Assembly: GCA_903828515.1 (NCBI GenBank)
Contig: CAIKMD010000002.1
Span: forward strand, 248,001-312,000
Length of the DNA stretch: 64,000 nucleotides
DNA from: an uncultured Rhodospirillales bacterium
GTDB taxonomy: Bacteria > Pseudomonadota > Alphaproteobacteria > ATCC43930 > CGMCC-115725
Direction of reading: 5' to 3'
The position numbers and the translations under genes were made by a program. The notes under the pieces were generated by a model. The model searched no databases, was not told the origin of the DNA, and saw only the letters and a list, made by a program, of their open reading frames with translations. Shown here piece after piece: positions 42,601 to 50,170 of this stretch. Position 1 is the first letter of the stretch, and each line of letters begins with the position of its first letter.

Positions 42601-43098
42601 TTGGCCGCCGGCGGTTCGACCCGATACAAGCTCGCCGGTATCGTGATCAGCCGCAAGGAGCGCTCCTCGGCCGAGGGAAGGCGCTTTGCCTTCGTCCAGA
42701 TGTCGGACGCCAGCGGCACGTTCGAGGTCACGCTGTTCTCCGAAGTCCTGGCACAGAGCCGTCAGGCGCTCGACAGCGGCCAACCCTTGCTGGTGAGCGT
42801 CGACGTCCGAGCCGAGGATGATTTCCTGCGGCTGACGGCCCAGCGGCTCGAGCCGCTCGATCGCATCGTCGCGGATGCGGCGGCGGGGCTGAAGGTGACG
42901 CTTGGCGACGGGGCGGCCCTCGGACCTTTCCGGACGCTGCTCCAGGGCGAATCGGGCGGGCGAGGGCGTATCAGTGTGGTCGTGCCGCTGGTGAGCCAGG
43001 AGGTCGAGATCGAGCTTCCCGGCAAATTCCGGGTCAGCCCCCGGATGCTGGCCTCGGTTCAGGCGCTTCCCGGTGTGTTGGCGGTGCAAGAAATCTGA
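39622..43098 (+). CDS. dnaE: DNA polymerase III subunit alpha (replicative)
   Basis: This 1158-residue C-family polymerase copies the chromosome. It has an N-terminal PHP domain (HLRVHSAYSLAAGAIKV), the catalytic acid motif MPDFDIDF (Asp416 and Asp418) with the third acid in KFDFLGLKTL (Asp572), helix-hairpin-helix repeats, an OB fold (YKLAGIVISRKERSS) and a C-terminal tau-binding region. Length and the PHP start mark it as DnaE1 rather than the shorter error-prone DnaE2. ATG 39622 is the family start (MSFADFIHLRVHSAYS). Confidence 0.96.
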   Translation: MSFADFIHLRVHSAYSLAAGAIKVKQLVALAKKNAMPAVAMTDAGNLFGALEFAMAAAESGVQPIIGSELGLRRADGDGVRLARQMGPSLAPDSILLLVQNEVGYRNLLTLVSKSFMETPSGEVPQIDIAALQGHSDGLILLTGGPSGPIGRLLGEGQKDAAAALLKQLVALFPDRLYVELMRHGMATEDRIEGELIDLAYADNLPLIATNDVYFADPSYFEAHDILLCIAGGTVQSDTNRRRLTPEHYFKSPAQMRELFSDLPEACDNTLAIAQRCAYMPESRAPILPPFPSAEGKLESDELRLAARAGLDRRMEVQVYRPEMNADERTVAAKPYVERLEFELKTIISMGFAGYFLIVAEFIQWSKAQGIPVGPGRGSGAGSVVAWALTITDLDPLRFGLLFERFLNPERVSMPDFDIDFCQDRRDEVIRHVQEAYGRDRVAQIITFGKLQARAVLRDVGRVLAIPYGQVDRICKLVPNNPAAPVTLQQAIDGEPVLQQMLEEDETVARLVAIALKLEGLYRHASTHAAGVVIGDRPLEELVPLYRDPRSDMPVTQFSMKYAELAGLVKFDFLGLKTLTVLAKAVEMLAARGVTLDLTTLPLDDKKSYALMARGDTVGIFQLEGSGMRDMLKKLGPDRFEDIIAVVALYRPGPMENIPRYIEVKHGREKPDYLHPKLQAILEETHGIIIYQEQVMEIAKVLSGYSLGSADLLRRAMGKKIKAEMDAQQKQFVDGAIERGVAPALAEHIFELVAKFAGYGFNKSHAAAYALVAYQTAYLKANYPVELLAASMTLDMGNTDKLNLFRQECGRLGVKLLPPDINHSFVGFAVEETREGPAIRYALAAVKGVGAAAMDQVIAERKTNGPFKDLFDFARRLDVKSFNRRQFESLVRAGAFDSLNRNRAQSLAGIDLLLRIAGAAAEERQSQQVNLFGKDEAAANGPTLPAVTDWASIERLQQEFAAIGFYLSSHPLDGYGKSLARVGVTRYAELPDRLAAGGSTRYKLAGIVISRKERSSAEGRRFAFVQMSDASGTFEVTLFSEVLAQSRQALDSGQPLLVSVDVRAEDDFLRLTAQRLEPLDRIVADAAAGLKVTLGDGAALGPFRTLLQGESGGRGRISVVVPLVSQEVEIELPGKFRVSPRMLASVQALPGVLAVQEI

Positions 43099-43099
43099 A

Positions 43100-43117
43100 C
43101 CGCCGTCCGGCGGGTTT
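43100..43117 (+). terminator. possible weak terminator after dnaE
   Basis: A CCGCC-GTCC-GGCGG hairpin two bases after the dnaE stop is followed by only GTTT, so efficiency is doubtful. Confidence 0.4.
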
Positions 43118-43207
43118 ACGGCGCGCGCTGTCCAAGTAAAGAACACCGACAAAGCGCTATTTTAATCTTCGTTTATATTACAATTTATCGAATTAATAAG
43201 TGTTATT

Positions 43208-43292
43208 AAGGTTAAATCACTCATTAACCTTGATTTTCGTTGCTTTCATTTCAGCCATCGATATATTCATCCTTAATTCGGCGTAACCTTAA
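43208..43292 (+). promoter_or_regulatory. AT-rich promoter with TTAACC palindrome
   Basis: In a sharply AT-rich patch (about 43139-43290) a perfect inverted repeat AAGGTTAA (43208-43215) / TTAACCTT (43224-43231) sits upstream of a promoter-like pair TTGCTT (43240-43245) and TATATT (43262-43267), spacing 16. A further TAACCTTAA lies at 43284-43292, after the likely start site. TTAACC is the half-site of CtrA, but the 8-bp spacing is not the standard TTAA-N7-TTAA. It should drive the 101-aa gene at 43345. Confidence 0.55.
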
Positions 43293-43344
43293 GAGACGTC
43301 GAAAAGGGCGCGGCAGTCGCGTCCGATTTCAGGGGCTGAGGATT

Positions 43345-43650
43345 ATGGCAGGACGCAGCGGTGGGGTTCAGAGTCGCCCAGGATGGGCCTTGGAGCCCGA
43401 TCTCGACCCGATCGACGATCAGTTACGGCGCCGGCGCTGGCGCATCCTGCGCGTGGCCCTGCCTTATGGCCACGGCCTCGATCCGCTGCCGGCCTGGGTG
43501 AAAACGCCCGAACAGTTCATCGGCTGGCTGATCGGCCGGCTCACGCCGCAGGCTCTGCATAATTACTTCGAGGACCTCGAGGAAATCGCCAAGCAGACCT
43601 GCGATCTCGAACTGTTGCGTCTGGCGCGAAAATATCTCGCCGCCCGTTGA
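43345..43650 (+). CDS. conserved-looking hypothetical protein (101 aa)
   Basis: This 101-residue soluble protein has an Arg/Asp-rich N-terminal third (DLDPIDDQLRRRRWRILRVA), then AWVKTPEQFIGWLIGRLTPQALHNYF and an acidic helix EDLEEIAKQTCDLELLRLARKYLAAR. No domain is recognised. ATG 43345 is used because the sequence turns coding-like there and a long AT-rich leader precedes it. Regulation by the palindromic promoter upstream suggests a condition- or cell-cycle-specific role, which is inference only. Confidence 0.6.
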   Translation: MAGRSGGVQSRPGWALEPDLDPIDDQLRRRRWRILRVALPYGHGLDPLPAWVKTPEQFIGWLIGRLTPQALHNYFEDLEEIAKQTCDLELLRLARKYLAAR

Positions 43651-43798
43651 GTGGAAGGGGCGTCGTCGGCGGAATTTGCATAACGCGCCGGGCTTTTCGC
43701 TAAGTCTTTGAATTTGCTTGGTGGCCCGTTCCTTGCTCTTGTGAAGGAACATAAGACGTGTGGCCCAAAGTTCAGGGACGGATACTTAAATAAAACGG

Positions 43799-43913
43799 TC
43801 GTCATCGGGACGTGGGTGACTTGGGTATCCCAACCCCCCAGGTTATCTTCGCCCCGATGACGCTATTCTCCCGATTGGCCGGCCCGCCCCTTGAGGCGGG
43901 CGCAGTTTTTTTT
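43799..43913 (+). ncRNA. candidate small RNA in the 322-bp gap before hspQ
   Basis: The gap 43651-43972 holds no credible protein gene. From 43800 a perfect 10-bp long-range stem CGTCATCGGG (43800-43809) / CCCGATGACG (43853-43862) encloses a TTGGG-TAT-CCCAA hairpin (43821-43833). A strong terminator at 43882-43913 ends the stretch, 60 bp before the hspQ start. An AT-rich TACTTAAATAAAA box at 43783-43795 may hold the -10. The fold plus terminator suggests an independent RNA of about 115 nt, or an attenuated hspQ leader. A further TTCCTT / AAGGAA repeat lies near 43728-43748. Confidence 0.42.
43882..43913 (+). terminator. strong intrinsic terminator upstream of hspQ
   Basis: The GCCCGCC-CCTTGA-GGCGGGC stem-loop (43882-43901) is followed within five bases by eight consecutive T residues. 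No annotated gene ends just before it, so it must terminate the candidate RNA or read-through from the gene at 43345. Confidence 0.9.
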
Positions 43914-43972
43914 AATATAGCGGTCGGTTCGAGACGGCGCCCTCGTGAGACGGGTAGGCCGAGGAGGTTGTC

Positions 43973-44317
43973 GTGAATACCGCGCGCATGGTCGGCCAAG
44001 GCAAATTTTCGGTCGGACAAATCGTCCGCCACCGGCTTTACGCGTTTCGGGGCGTGATTTTCGACGTCGACCCGATCTTCAACAATACCGACGAATGGTA
44101 CAATTCGATCCCGGCCGAGCGCCGCCCGTCGAAGGATCAGCCCTTCTATCATCTGCTGGCTCAGAATTCGAACGGCGGCCCGTACGAGGCCTATGTTTCG
44201 GAACAGAACCTCCTGCCCGACGGCGAGAACGGTCCCGTGACGCACCCCACCATCGACGTCATGTTCGAGCGCTATGCCGGCGACCACTACGTGATCCGTC
44301 CCAGCCGCCGCCAATAA
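43973..44317 (+). CDS. hspQ: heat shock protein HspQ (YccV-like)
   Basis: This 114-residue protein of the HspQ/hemimethylated-DNA-binding YccV family has KFSVGQIVRHRLYAFRGVIFDVDP, DQPFYHLLA and YEAYVSEQNLLPD. In E. coli HspQ modulates Lon specificity and stability of a mutant DnaA; a Lon gene is present in this window. GTG 43973 is chosen because AGGAGG lies five bases upstream. The gene runs into the converging glycosyltransferase gene three bases after its stop. Confidence 0.92.
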   Translation: MNTARMVGQGKFSVGQIVRHRLYAFRGVIFDVDPIFNNTDEWYNSIPAERRPSKDQPFYHLLAQNSNGGPYEAYVSEQNLLPDGENGPVTHPTIDVMFERYAGDHYVIRPSRRQ

Positions 44318-44320
44318 AAC

Positions 44321-45409
44321 TCAGCGGCTCTTCCACGTGAAGATCGACGAGACCGCGTAGTTCCACACCGAGCCGACGACGATCCCGGCGATCCCCGCGA
44401 CCCACCAGACCTCTTGTTGATTGAACAGGTAGGCGGCGATGCCGATATTCGCGGCCGCGCCAAGGCTGCAGATCACATAGAACGACACGAGGCCGCGCAA
44501 GGCGCGCCAGCCTTTGAGCCGGCGATCGGCATAGGTGAATACGTTGTTGAGGAAGAAATTGACCGTCATCGCGGTGATCGTCGCGGTCGTCTGCGCGGCG
44601 AGGAAGGACAGACCGATCACCTGAAGCGCCGTCCACAGGACTCCCATGTGGATGAAAACGCCGAAGCCGCCGATCAGGGCAAACAACGCAAACCGTACCG
44701 GCACGATATGGCCGATCAGCTTGTCGGCCAGCAGCATGGCGAATTCCCATGCGACCATCATGTCGAGCTTGCTCTCGCCGAACTGGCGAACCCGAAAATC
44801 GTAAGGCAGCTCCTTGAGGCGCGGCGGCGTTTCGGACGAGGCCAGGATATCGAGCAGGATCTTGAATCCCTGCGCGGATAGTTTGCGCACCGCGCCCTCG
44901 AAGACGGGCCGCTTCAGCATGAAGAAGCCGCTCATCGGATCGGCAATCTCGGCCTTGGTGATGAGACGCGAGAGGCGGGTGGCAAACGCGCTCGCGCGTT
45001 GCCGCGAGGCATCCCATTCGCCGACGCCGCCGCCGCTGACATAGCGACTGCCGACGACAATGTCGTAGGGTTCTTCGCGCAAGGTCTGGAACATGCGCGG
45101 CAGCAAGGCCTCGTCGTGTTGAAGGTCGGCGTCGATCACCGCGACATAGGGCGACGACGAGGCGAGGATGCCCTCGATACAGGCGGTGGAAAGGCCGCGG
45201 CGGCCGATGCGCTGCAGGCAGCGAACCCGCGGATCGCGCCGCGACGCCTCGCGCACCGCGGCGGCGGTGCCGTCGGGCGAATCGTCATCGACGAAAATCG
45301 CTTCCCAGGCGATTCCCGCCAGCACATTGGACAGCCGCTCGATCAGCAGCGGTACATTCTCGCGTTCGTTGAAGGTCGGCACGACAACCGTCAGATCGGG
45401 GGCGTCCAA
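44321..45409 (-). CDS. polyprenyl-phosphate glycosyltransferase (GT2, DPM1-like) fused to GtrA domain
   Basis: This 362-residue protein joins a DPM1-type GT2 domain (about residues 1-225; VVVPTFNERENV, VDDDSPDGT, DADLQH, VVGSRY) to a four-helix GtrA-like membrane domain (about 235-360; LFALIGGFGVFIHMGVLW, VNFFLNNVFTY). Such fusions make and flip polyprenyl-linked sugars for envelope glycans. I chose TTG 45409 because AAAGGA precedes it at proper distance and it begins LDAPDLTVVVPT. Longer in-frame starts give Arg-rich, unconserved sequence. Confidence 0.85.
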   Translation of the reverse strand: MDAPDLTVVVPTFNERENVPLLIERLSNVLAGIAWEAIFVDDDSPDGTAAAVREASRRDPRVRCLQRIGRRGLSTACIEGILASSSPYVAVIDADLQHDEALLPRMFQTLREEPYDIVVGSRYVSGGGVGEWDASRQRASAFATRLSRLITKAEIADPMSGFFMLKRPVFEGAVRKLSAQGFKILLDILASSETPPRLKELPYDFRVRQFGESKLDMMVAWEFAMLLADKLIGHIVPVRFALFALIGGFGVFIHMGVLWTALQVIGLSFLAAQTTATITAMTVNFFLNNVFTYADRRLKGWRALRGLVSFYVICSLGAAANIGIAAYLFNQQEVWWVAGIAGIVVGSVWNYAVSSIFTWKSR

Positions 45410-45510
45410 GAGAATTCCTTTGACCCGGAAAAGTCGCGGATGGTGCCCAGAGCGGACCGGATTGTCCAGTGCTTGAGCGTCGCACGCGCCGAACAACGCG
45501 GCGCGCGGCG

Positions 45511-45538
45511 TTGACAATTCCCGGTTGGTGCGGATCAT
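45511..45538 (+). promoter_or_regulatory. candidate promoter of the ABC transporter operon
   Basis: A consensus TTGACA (45511-45516) with GATCAT (45533-45538) 16 bp downstream. The surrounding GCGTTGACAAT is repeated exactly before the second binding-protein gene (46716-46726). Confidence 0.45.
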
Positions 45539-45673
45539 GGCCGGAAGAATTCGGGGAGGGACGGAATTGGGCATCGAGTCGGGGCATCAGGCGACGATTG
45601 CGACGCTCGGATTCGGCGACCTCTCTTGCGTCAATCCGGTCGGCGACCGGTCCGCTCCCAGAAAGGCAATCAC

Positions 45674-46684
45674 ATGAGACGACTTCCTGTCCTCGGATTG
45701 GCGGTGGCGCTGGTCTTCGCGGCATCGATCGCGCGCGCGGAAGAGCCTTTGGTGATCAAAGCGGCATGGGCGTCCGTGCCGGGACAACTCTTCCCCATTC
45801 TGATGCAGATGAAGAACGTGCTCGTTCATTACGGGAAGAGCTATACGGTCGAGCCGATCCGCAGTCCGGGCAGCGGTCCGCAGACGACGGCGCTAGCGAC
45901 GGGCGATTTGACGCTGGCCTATTTCGCGCCCGCCGCCTTCGCGCTGGCGATCCAGAACGCGCATATGTCGGACCTGAAGCTGATCGGCGAAGCGACGCGC
46001 GACGGGTATCAGGATTACTTCACGCGGCAATTCGCGGTGAAGGCCGACGGTCCGATCCATAAAATCGAGGACCTCAAGGGCAAGGTCATCGGCGACAACA
46101 GCATCGGCGGCGCGATGGATCTCGGCCTGCGCTACATGATGATGGCGCACGGCATGCAGGATAAGACCGACTATACGATCGTCGAGATCGAGTTTCCCAA
46201 CATGGTCGCGGCGCTCAATGCCGGTCGGATCGATCTCGGCTTCTTCACGACGCCGTTCTCGATCGAGCCGGTGAAATCGGGCGCGGTCCGGGTTCTCTTC
46301 ACCATGAAGGACGCGATGGGCGGCGAATCCGAACTGACGGTCATCGCCGTCCGCAAGCCTTTCATCGACGCGCATCGCGCGGCCCTCGTCGATTATTTCG
46401 AGGACACGCAGCGCGCGATGATCGCGCTGCTCGATCCGGCCAATCGCAGCGCGTCGATCGATCTCGTCGCGAATTTCACCAAGCAGCCAGCGTCGGACTA
46501 CGCCAACTGGCTGTTCACCAAGAGCGACGACTATCACGCGCCGGACGTGCGGCCCAATATCGAGGCGATGCAGAAGAATCTCGATATTCAACGGAAATTG
46601 GGTTTGCTCAAGACCGATATCGATGTGAAAGCCTATGCGGATTTGTCGATGGTCGACGAGGCCTGGGCGCGAATTCACCACTAG
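45674..46684 (+). CDS. ABC transporter substrate-binding protein 1 (SsuA/TauA/NMT1-like)
   Basis: This 336-residue periplasmic protein has a signal peptide (MRRLPVLGLAVALVFAASIARA, cleaved near residue 22) and the NitT/TauT fold: GSGPQTTALATGDLTLAYFAP, IEDLKGKVIGDNSIGGAMD and VEIEFPNMVAALNAGRIDLGF. ATG 45674 follows GAAAGG. The ligand cannot be deduced; sulfonates, nitrate, pyrimidine precursors and aromatic acids all use this family. It is paralogous to the next gene. Confidence 0.85.
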   Translation: MRRLPVLGLAVALVFAASIARAEEPLVIKAAWASVPGQLFPILMQMKNVLVHYGKSYTVEPIRSPGSGPQTTALATGDLTLAYFAPAAFALAIQNAHMSDLKLIGEATRDGYQDYFTRQFAVKADGPIHKIEDLKGKVIGDNSIGGAMDLGLRYMMMAHGMQDKTDYTIVEIEFPNMVAALNAGRIDLGFFTTPFSIEPVKSGAVRVLFTMKDAMGGESELTVIAVRKPFIDAHRAALVDYFEDTQRAMIALLDPANRSASIDLVANFTKQPASDYANWLFTKSDDYHAPDVRPNIEAMQKNLDIQRKLGLLKTDIDVKAYADLSMVDEAWARIHH

Positions 46685-46717
46685 GGTCGGTGGCGTCCAT
46701 CGCCGGTTGATTGTGCG

Positions 46718-46747
46718 TTGACAATGAAAGCCGCGCATGAGGATGAT
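46718..46747 (+). promoter_or_regulatory. candidate second promoter before substrate-binding protein 2
   Basis: TTGACA (46718-46723) and GATGAT (46742-46747), spacing 18, within a repeated GCGTTGACAAT. ATTGT (46710-46714) and ACAAT (46722-46726) also form an inverted repeat here. Confidence 0.4.
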
Positions 46748-46788
46748 GCGGCAAGAAAAACACGGGAAATAGGGCAGGGAGCGGTTTC

Positions 46789-47805
46789 ATGATCAGGGTC
46801 GGGGGCGTCGCGTTCGCGCTCGCCATGGCAAGCCTGTTCAGCGCGACGGCACAGGTCGTGCGGGCCGATGAGCCCGTGCATCTGCGTCTCGGCTGGGCCG
46901 TGGTGCCGGCCCAACTGACGTCGGTCCTGTTCGCCAAGCCCGAACTCCTGAAGCACAACGGGAAATCCTATACAGCCGAGGCGGTTCATTTCCGCGGCAG
47001 TTCGCCCCAGATCACCGCGCTCGCGGCGGGTGAGCTCGATCTCGCGGCGTTGGCTTACTCGTCATTTGGCCTCGCCATTCAGAACGCGCACATGGACGAC
47101 GTGCGGGTGGTGTCCGATCTCTATCAGGACGCGATCCCCGGCTATTACTCGAACCAGAACATGGTTCGCGTGGACAGCCCGATCAAAACCGTCGAAGACC
47201 TGAAGGGTACGGTGATCGCAACCAACGGCATCGGCGGCGCGCTCGATATCGCAGCCCAGGTCATGCTCAGCCGTCACGGTCTCCAGCCCAAACGCGATTA
47301 CCAGATCATCGAGATCGAATTCCCGAACATGATCCCGGCGCTGGAGCAGAAAAAAGTCGACATGGTCGAAATCGGCACGCCGTTTTCCATCGTGGCGGCG
47401 AAAGAAGGCAAGGCGCGGACCCTTTTCGATGTCGGGCAGGCCATGGGCCCGACCCAGCTCACTTTATGGGCAGCCCGCGTGCCGTTCATTGCCGCGCATC
47501 GCGCGGCATTGGTCGATTTCTTCGAAGATGTCCAGACCATGCTCCATTGGTACCTCGACCCCAAGAACCGGGCCGAGGGCATCCGCATCGTGGCGGGCGT
47601 CACCAAGGCGCCGGAATCGGATTTTGCCGATTGGCTGTTTACGAAAAACGACTACTATCGGGACCCCGACGCGCGGCCGAACCTGATCGCGCTTCAGGCG
47701 AATCTCAAGACCCAGAAGGAACTGGGCCTTCTCAATATCGACATCGATGTCGGCAAATACGCTGATCTCACCCTCGTCGACGAAGCCGCCAAGCGGCGGC
47801 ATTGA
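46789..47805 (+). CDS. ABC transporter substrate-binding protein 2 (paralogue of protein 1)
   Basis: This 338-residue periplasmic protein has a signal peptide (about residues 1-26, ending TAQVVRA). It can be aligned along its length with the upstream protein: GSSPQITALAAGELDLAALAYSSFGLAIQNAHMDD, VEDLKGTVIATNGIGGALD and IIEIEFPNMIPALEQKKVD. Both share a C-terminal DWLF/NWLFTK and D-RPN block. It probably arose by tandem duplication and may widen the ligand range of one transporter. Confidence 0.86.
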   Translation: MIRVGGVAFALAMASLFSATAQVVRADEPVHLRLGWAVVPAQLTSVLFAKPELLKHNGKSYTAEAVHFRGSSPQITALAAGELDLAALAYSSFGLAIQNAHMDDVRVVSDLYQDAIPGYYSNQNMVRVDSPIKTVEDLKGTVIATNGIGGALDIAAQVMLSRHGLQPKRDYQIIEIEFPNMIPALEQKKVDMVEIGTPFSIVAAKEGKARTLFDVGQAMGPTQLTLWAARVPFIAAHRAALVDFFEDVQTMLHWYLDPKNRAEGIRIVAGVTKAPESDFADWLFTKNDYYRDPDARPNLIALQANLKTQKELGLLNIDIDVGKYADLTLVDEAAKRRH

Positions 47806-47835
47806 CGGATCGAATGGACCTTCGAGGCATTTCGC

Positions 47836-48624
47836 ATGACGTCTAGCGGCATTAGTTTCAACGGCGTTTCGCACACCTATCGGCCGCCGCGCGGGCGCCC
47901 CGTCTTGGCGCTCGACGGTGTTTCGCTCGAGGTGAAAGATCGCGAGTTCGTCGCCCTGTTGGGGCCGTCGGGTTGCGGCAAGAGTACGCTCCTTTACCTG
48001 TTGGGCGGTTTCATGCCGGTCGAGACCGGTACGATTTCCGTGGCCGGCAAGACCGTCACTGGGCCGGGCCCGGATCGCGGCGTCGTCTTTCAGAACTTCG
48101 CCCTGTTCCCCTGGAAAACCGTTCAACAGAACATCGTCTACGGGCTCGAAAAACAGCGCATGCCCAAGCCCGAGCGCGAGAAGCGGGCGCAGGAATTGAT
48201 CGAACTCGTCCACCTCGAAGGGTTCGGCGACAGCTATCCCTCGCAATTGTCGGGCGGCATGAAGCAGCGTGTGGCGATCGCCCGAACGCTGGCGATCGAT
48301 CCGTTGACCCTTCTGATGGACGAACCGTTCGGCGCGCTCGACGCGCAGACCCGCACGCTCATGCATGAAGAATTGCTGGCGATCATGCGCCGGACGCCCA
48401 AGACCGTTGTCTTCGTTACCCATGACGTGCGCGAGGCGGTCTATCTTGCCGATCGCGTCGCCGTGATGACGGCGCGGCCGGGACGCATCAAGGAAATCGT
48501 CGATACCAAACCGTCGACGGGTTCGCGCGCGGAATTCATCCACACGCAGGAATACACCGAGAAGGTCGATTATCTCTGGAACCTCGTTCGCGACGAAGCG
48601 ATCAAGGCTCAGGGCGAGCATTGA
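47836..48624 (+). CDS. ABC transporter ATP-binding protein (SsuB/TauB-like)
   Basis: This 262-residue ATPase has Walker A GPSGCGKST, Q-loop VFQNFALFPWKTV, signature LSGGMKQRVAIARTL, Walker B LLMDEPFGALD and the switch His in FVTHD. It follows the second binding protein by 30 bp and overlaps the first permease, fixing it as part of this transporter. Confidence 0.92.
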   Translation: MTSSGISFNGVSHTYRPPRGRPVLALDGVSLEVKDREFVALLGPSGCGKSTLLYLLGGFMPVETGTISVAGKTVTGPGPDRGVVFQNFALFPWKTVQQNIVYGLEKQRMPKPEREKRAQELIELVHLEGFGDSYPSQLSGGMKQRVAIARTLAIDPLTLLMDEPFGALDAQTRTLMHEELLAIMRRTPKTVVFVTHDVREAVYLADRVAVMTARPGRIKEIVDTKPSTGSRAEFIHTQEYTEKVDYLWNLVRDEAIKAQGEH

Positions 48625-49406
48625 TGACCAACAACGTCGTCGTTCGTTACATCCCGCTGCTCCTGCTGGCGATCCTCTGGGAGATCGCGCCGCGGATCCA
48701 TTTCGTCGATCCCAGCGAATTGCCGCCGTTGAGCGCCGTCCTCAAAGCATGGTGGAGCCTTCTGCTCGACGGCGAGGGGCATACGTTTCTTGCCGTGTTC
48801 TTCAAAGGGTCGTTGTGGAGCAACGGCGTCTCGTCGTTCATCAACTGGTTCTTCGGTCTGGGCGGCGCCATCGTCATCGGCGTTTTCCTAGGCGTGTTCA
48901 TGGCGCGCTATCAGACCTTCGACGATGTCGTGAGCCCGCTGGTCAAGGCGCTCTATCCGATGCCGAAATCGGCGCTTATTCCGGTGATGATCCTGTGGCT
49001 CGGTCTCGGCGCCGGTTCGAAGATCGCCTCGATCGGCTTGAGTTGTCTGTTGCCGGTGATCTTGAGCACCTATAACGGCTCGCGCGGCGTCGAACAGACG
49101 CTGATCTGGTCGGCGCGGTCGCTCGGCGCAACCGATCGCGAATTGTTGTGGGAGGTCATCCTGCCCAGCGCCTTGCCCGAAATTCTCGCCGGCATCCGCA
49201 ATGCCGTGGCGATTTCGTTCATCGTGCTGGTCGCGTCGGAGCTTCTGGTCGGTCAGCACGGGCTCGGCTATCTGATTTCGTTCCTCGGCGAAGGCGGCGT
49301 CTACGATGCGATGTTCGCGGTCGTCGTGACCGTGTCGGCCCTGGGCTTCGCGGCCGACCGGGCTTATCTCTATTTCATGCGGCGGACTTTGATATGGAGA
49401 GAGTAA
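48624..49406 (+). CDS. ABC transporter permease 1 (SsuC/TauC-like)
   Basis: This 260-residue permease has about six helices and the EAA-type coupling loop around ARSLGATDRELLWEVILPSALPEILAGIRNA. ATG 48624 overlaps the ATPase stop by one base; an in-frame TTG at 48621 is less likely. It ends inside the second permease gene (13-base overlap). Confidence 0.9.
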   Translation: MTNNVVVRYIPLLLLAILWEIAPRIHFVDPSELPPLSAVLKAWWSLLLDGEGHTFLAVFFKGSLWSNGVSSFINWFFGLGGAIVIGVFLGVFMARYQTFDDVVSPLVKALYPMPKSALIPVMILWLGLGAGSKIASIGLSCLLPVILSTYNGSRGVEQTLIWSARSLGATDRELLWEVILPSALPEILAGIRNAVAISFIVLVASELLVGQHGLGYLISFLGEGGVYDAMFAVVVTVSALGFAADRAYLYFMRRTLIWRE

Positions 49407-50170
49407 ACGCCAACTGGCGGCGCACGCTGTTGCGTTCGTCGTCGGTCATCCTTCTTGCGGTGGCGTGGGAGTGGGGCGCGCGGATGCACTTCGTATCCGA
49501 CTTCCTGCTGCCGTCGCTCTCGTCGGTGCTGACGCGTCTGTTCGAGGATATCGTCTCGGGCGACATTCTGGTCGGTCTCGGCCTGACCATGTTGCGGACC
49601 TTGGCCGGTTTCACGATCGCCGCGGCAGCCGGGATCGTGATCGGCATCACCATCGCGCGTATCCGCGTGATCCGCTGGTTCTTCGACCCGGTGGTTTCGG
49701 TCGGCAATCCGCTGCCGAAGATCGCCTTCCTGCCGATCTTCATCCTGTGGTTTGGCGTGTTCGACTGGTCGAAGATCGCCATGGTCGCGTTCTCGTCGGT
49801 CTTCCCGGTCGTGGTCGCGACCTGGGCGGCGACCGAGAGCGTCGACAAATATTTATTGTGGTCGGCGGAAAGTCTTGGCGTCAGCAAGCGGCAATTGCTG
49901 TGGCAGATCGTGCTGCCCGCGGCGATGCCGCAGGTCTTCACCGGGCTTCAGATCGCCCTGCCGATTTCGCTGATCGTCGTCATCATCTGCGAGATGACGA
50001 TGGGCGGTCAGGGCCTGGGCGGCTCGATGATGACCTCGATGCGCTTCGCCGACAGCCCTGGCGTGTTCTCCGGCATCGTCGCCATCGCGATCGTCGGATC
50101 GCTGGTGGTCAAGGCCATGGAACTCATTCGCAAGCGGCTCCTCGTCTGGCACGAAGAAAACGCGCACTAG
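49394..50170 (+). CDS. ABC transporter permease 2 (SsuC/TauC-like)
   Basis: This 258-residue permease is homologous to permease 1, with its own coupling loop AESLGVSKRQLLWQIVLPAAMPQVFTGLQIA. Two different permease genes suggest a heterodimeric channel, whereas most SsuC/TauC systems use one. It overlaps the opposing formyltransferase-like gene by four bases at the 3' end. Confidence 0.9.
   Translation: MERVNANWRRTLLRSSSVILLAVAWEWGARMHFVSDFLLPSLSSVLTRLFEDIVSGDILVGLGLTMLRTLAGFTIAAAAGIVIGITIARIRVIRWFFDPVVSVGNPLPKIAFLPIFILWFGVFDWSKIAMVAFSSVFPVVVATWAATESVDKYLLWSAESLGVSKRQLLWQIVLPAAMPQVFTGLQIALPISLIVVIICEMTMGGQGLGGSMMTSMRFADSPGVFSGIVAIAIVGSLVVKAMELIRKRLLVWHEENAH

Noticed and set aside
39622-43098. 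The dnaE gene as the missing DnaE2 partner of imuAB
   Set aside because: Its length, PHP-domain start and neighbourhood after the lol genes mark it as replicative DnaE1.
43208-43292. AT-rich island as a replication origin
   Set aside because: No DnaA boxes of the TTATCCACA type were found and no origin-linked genes flank it; a promoter explains the motifs better.
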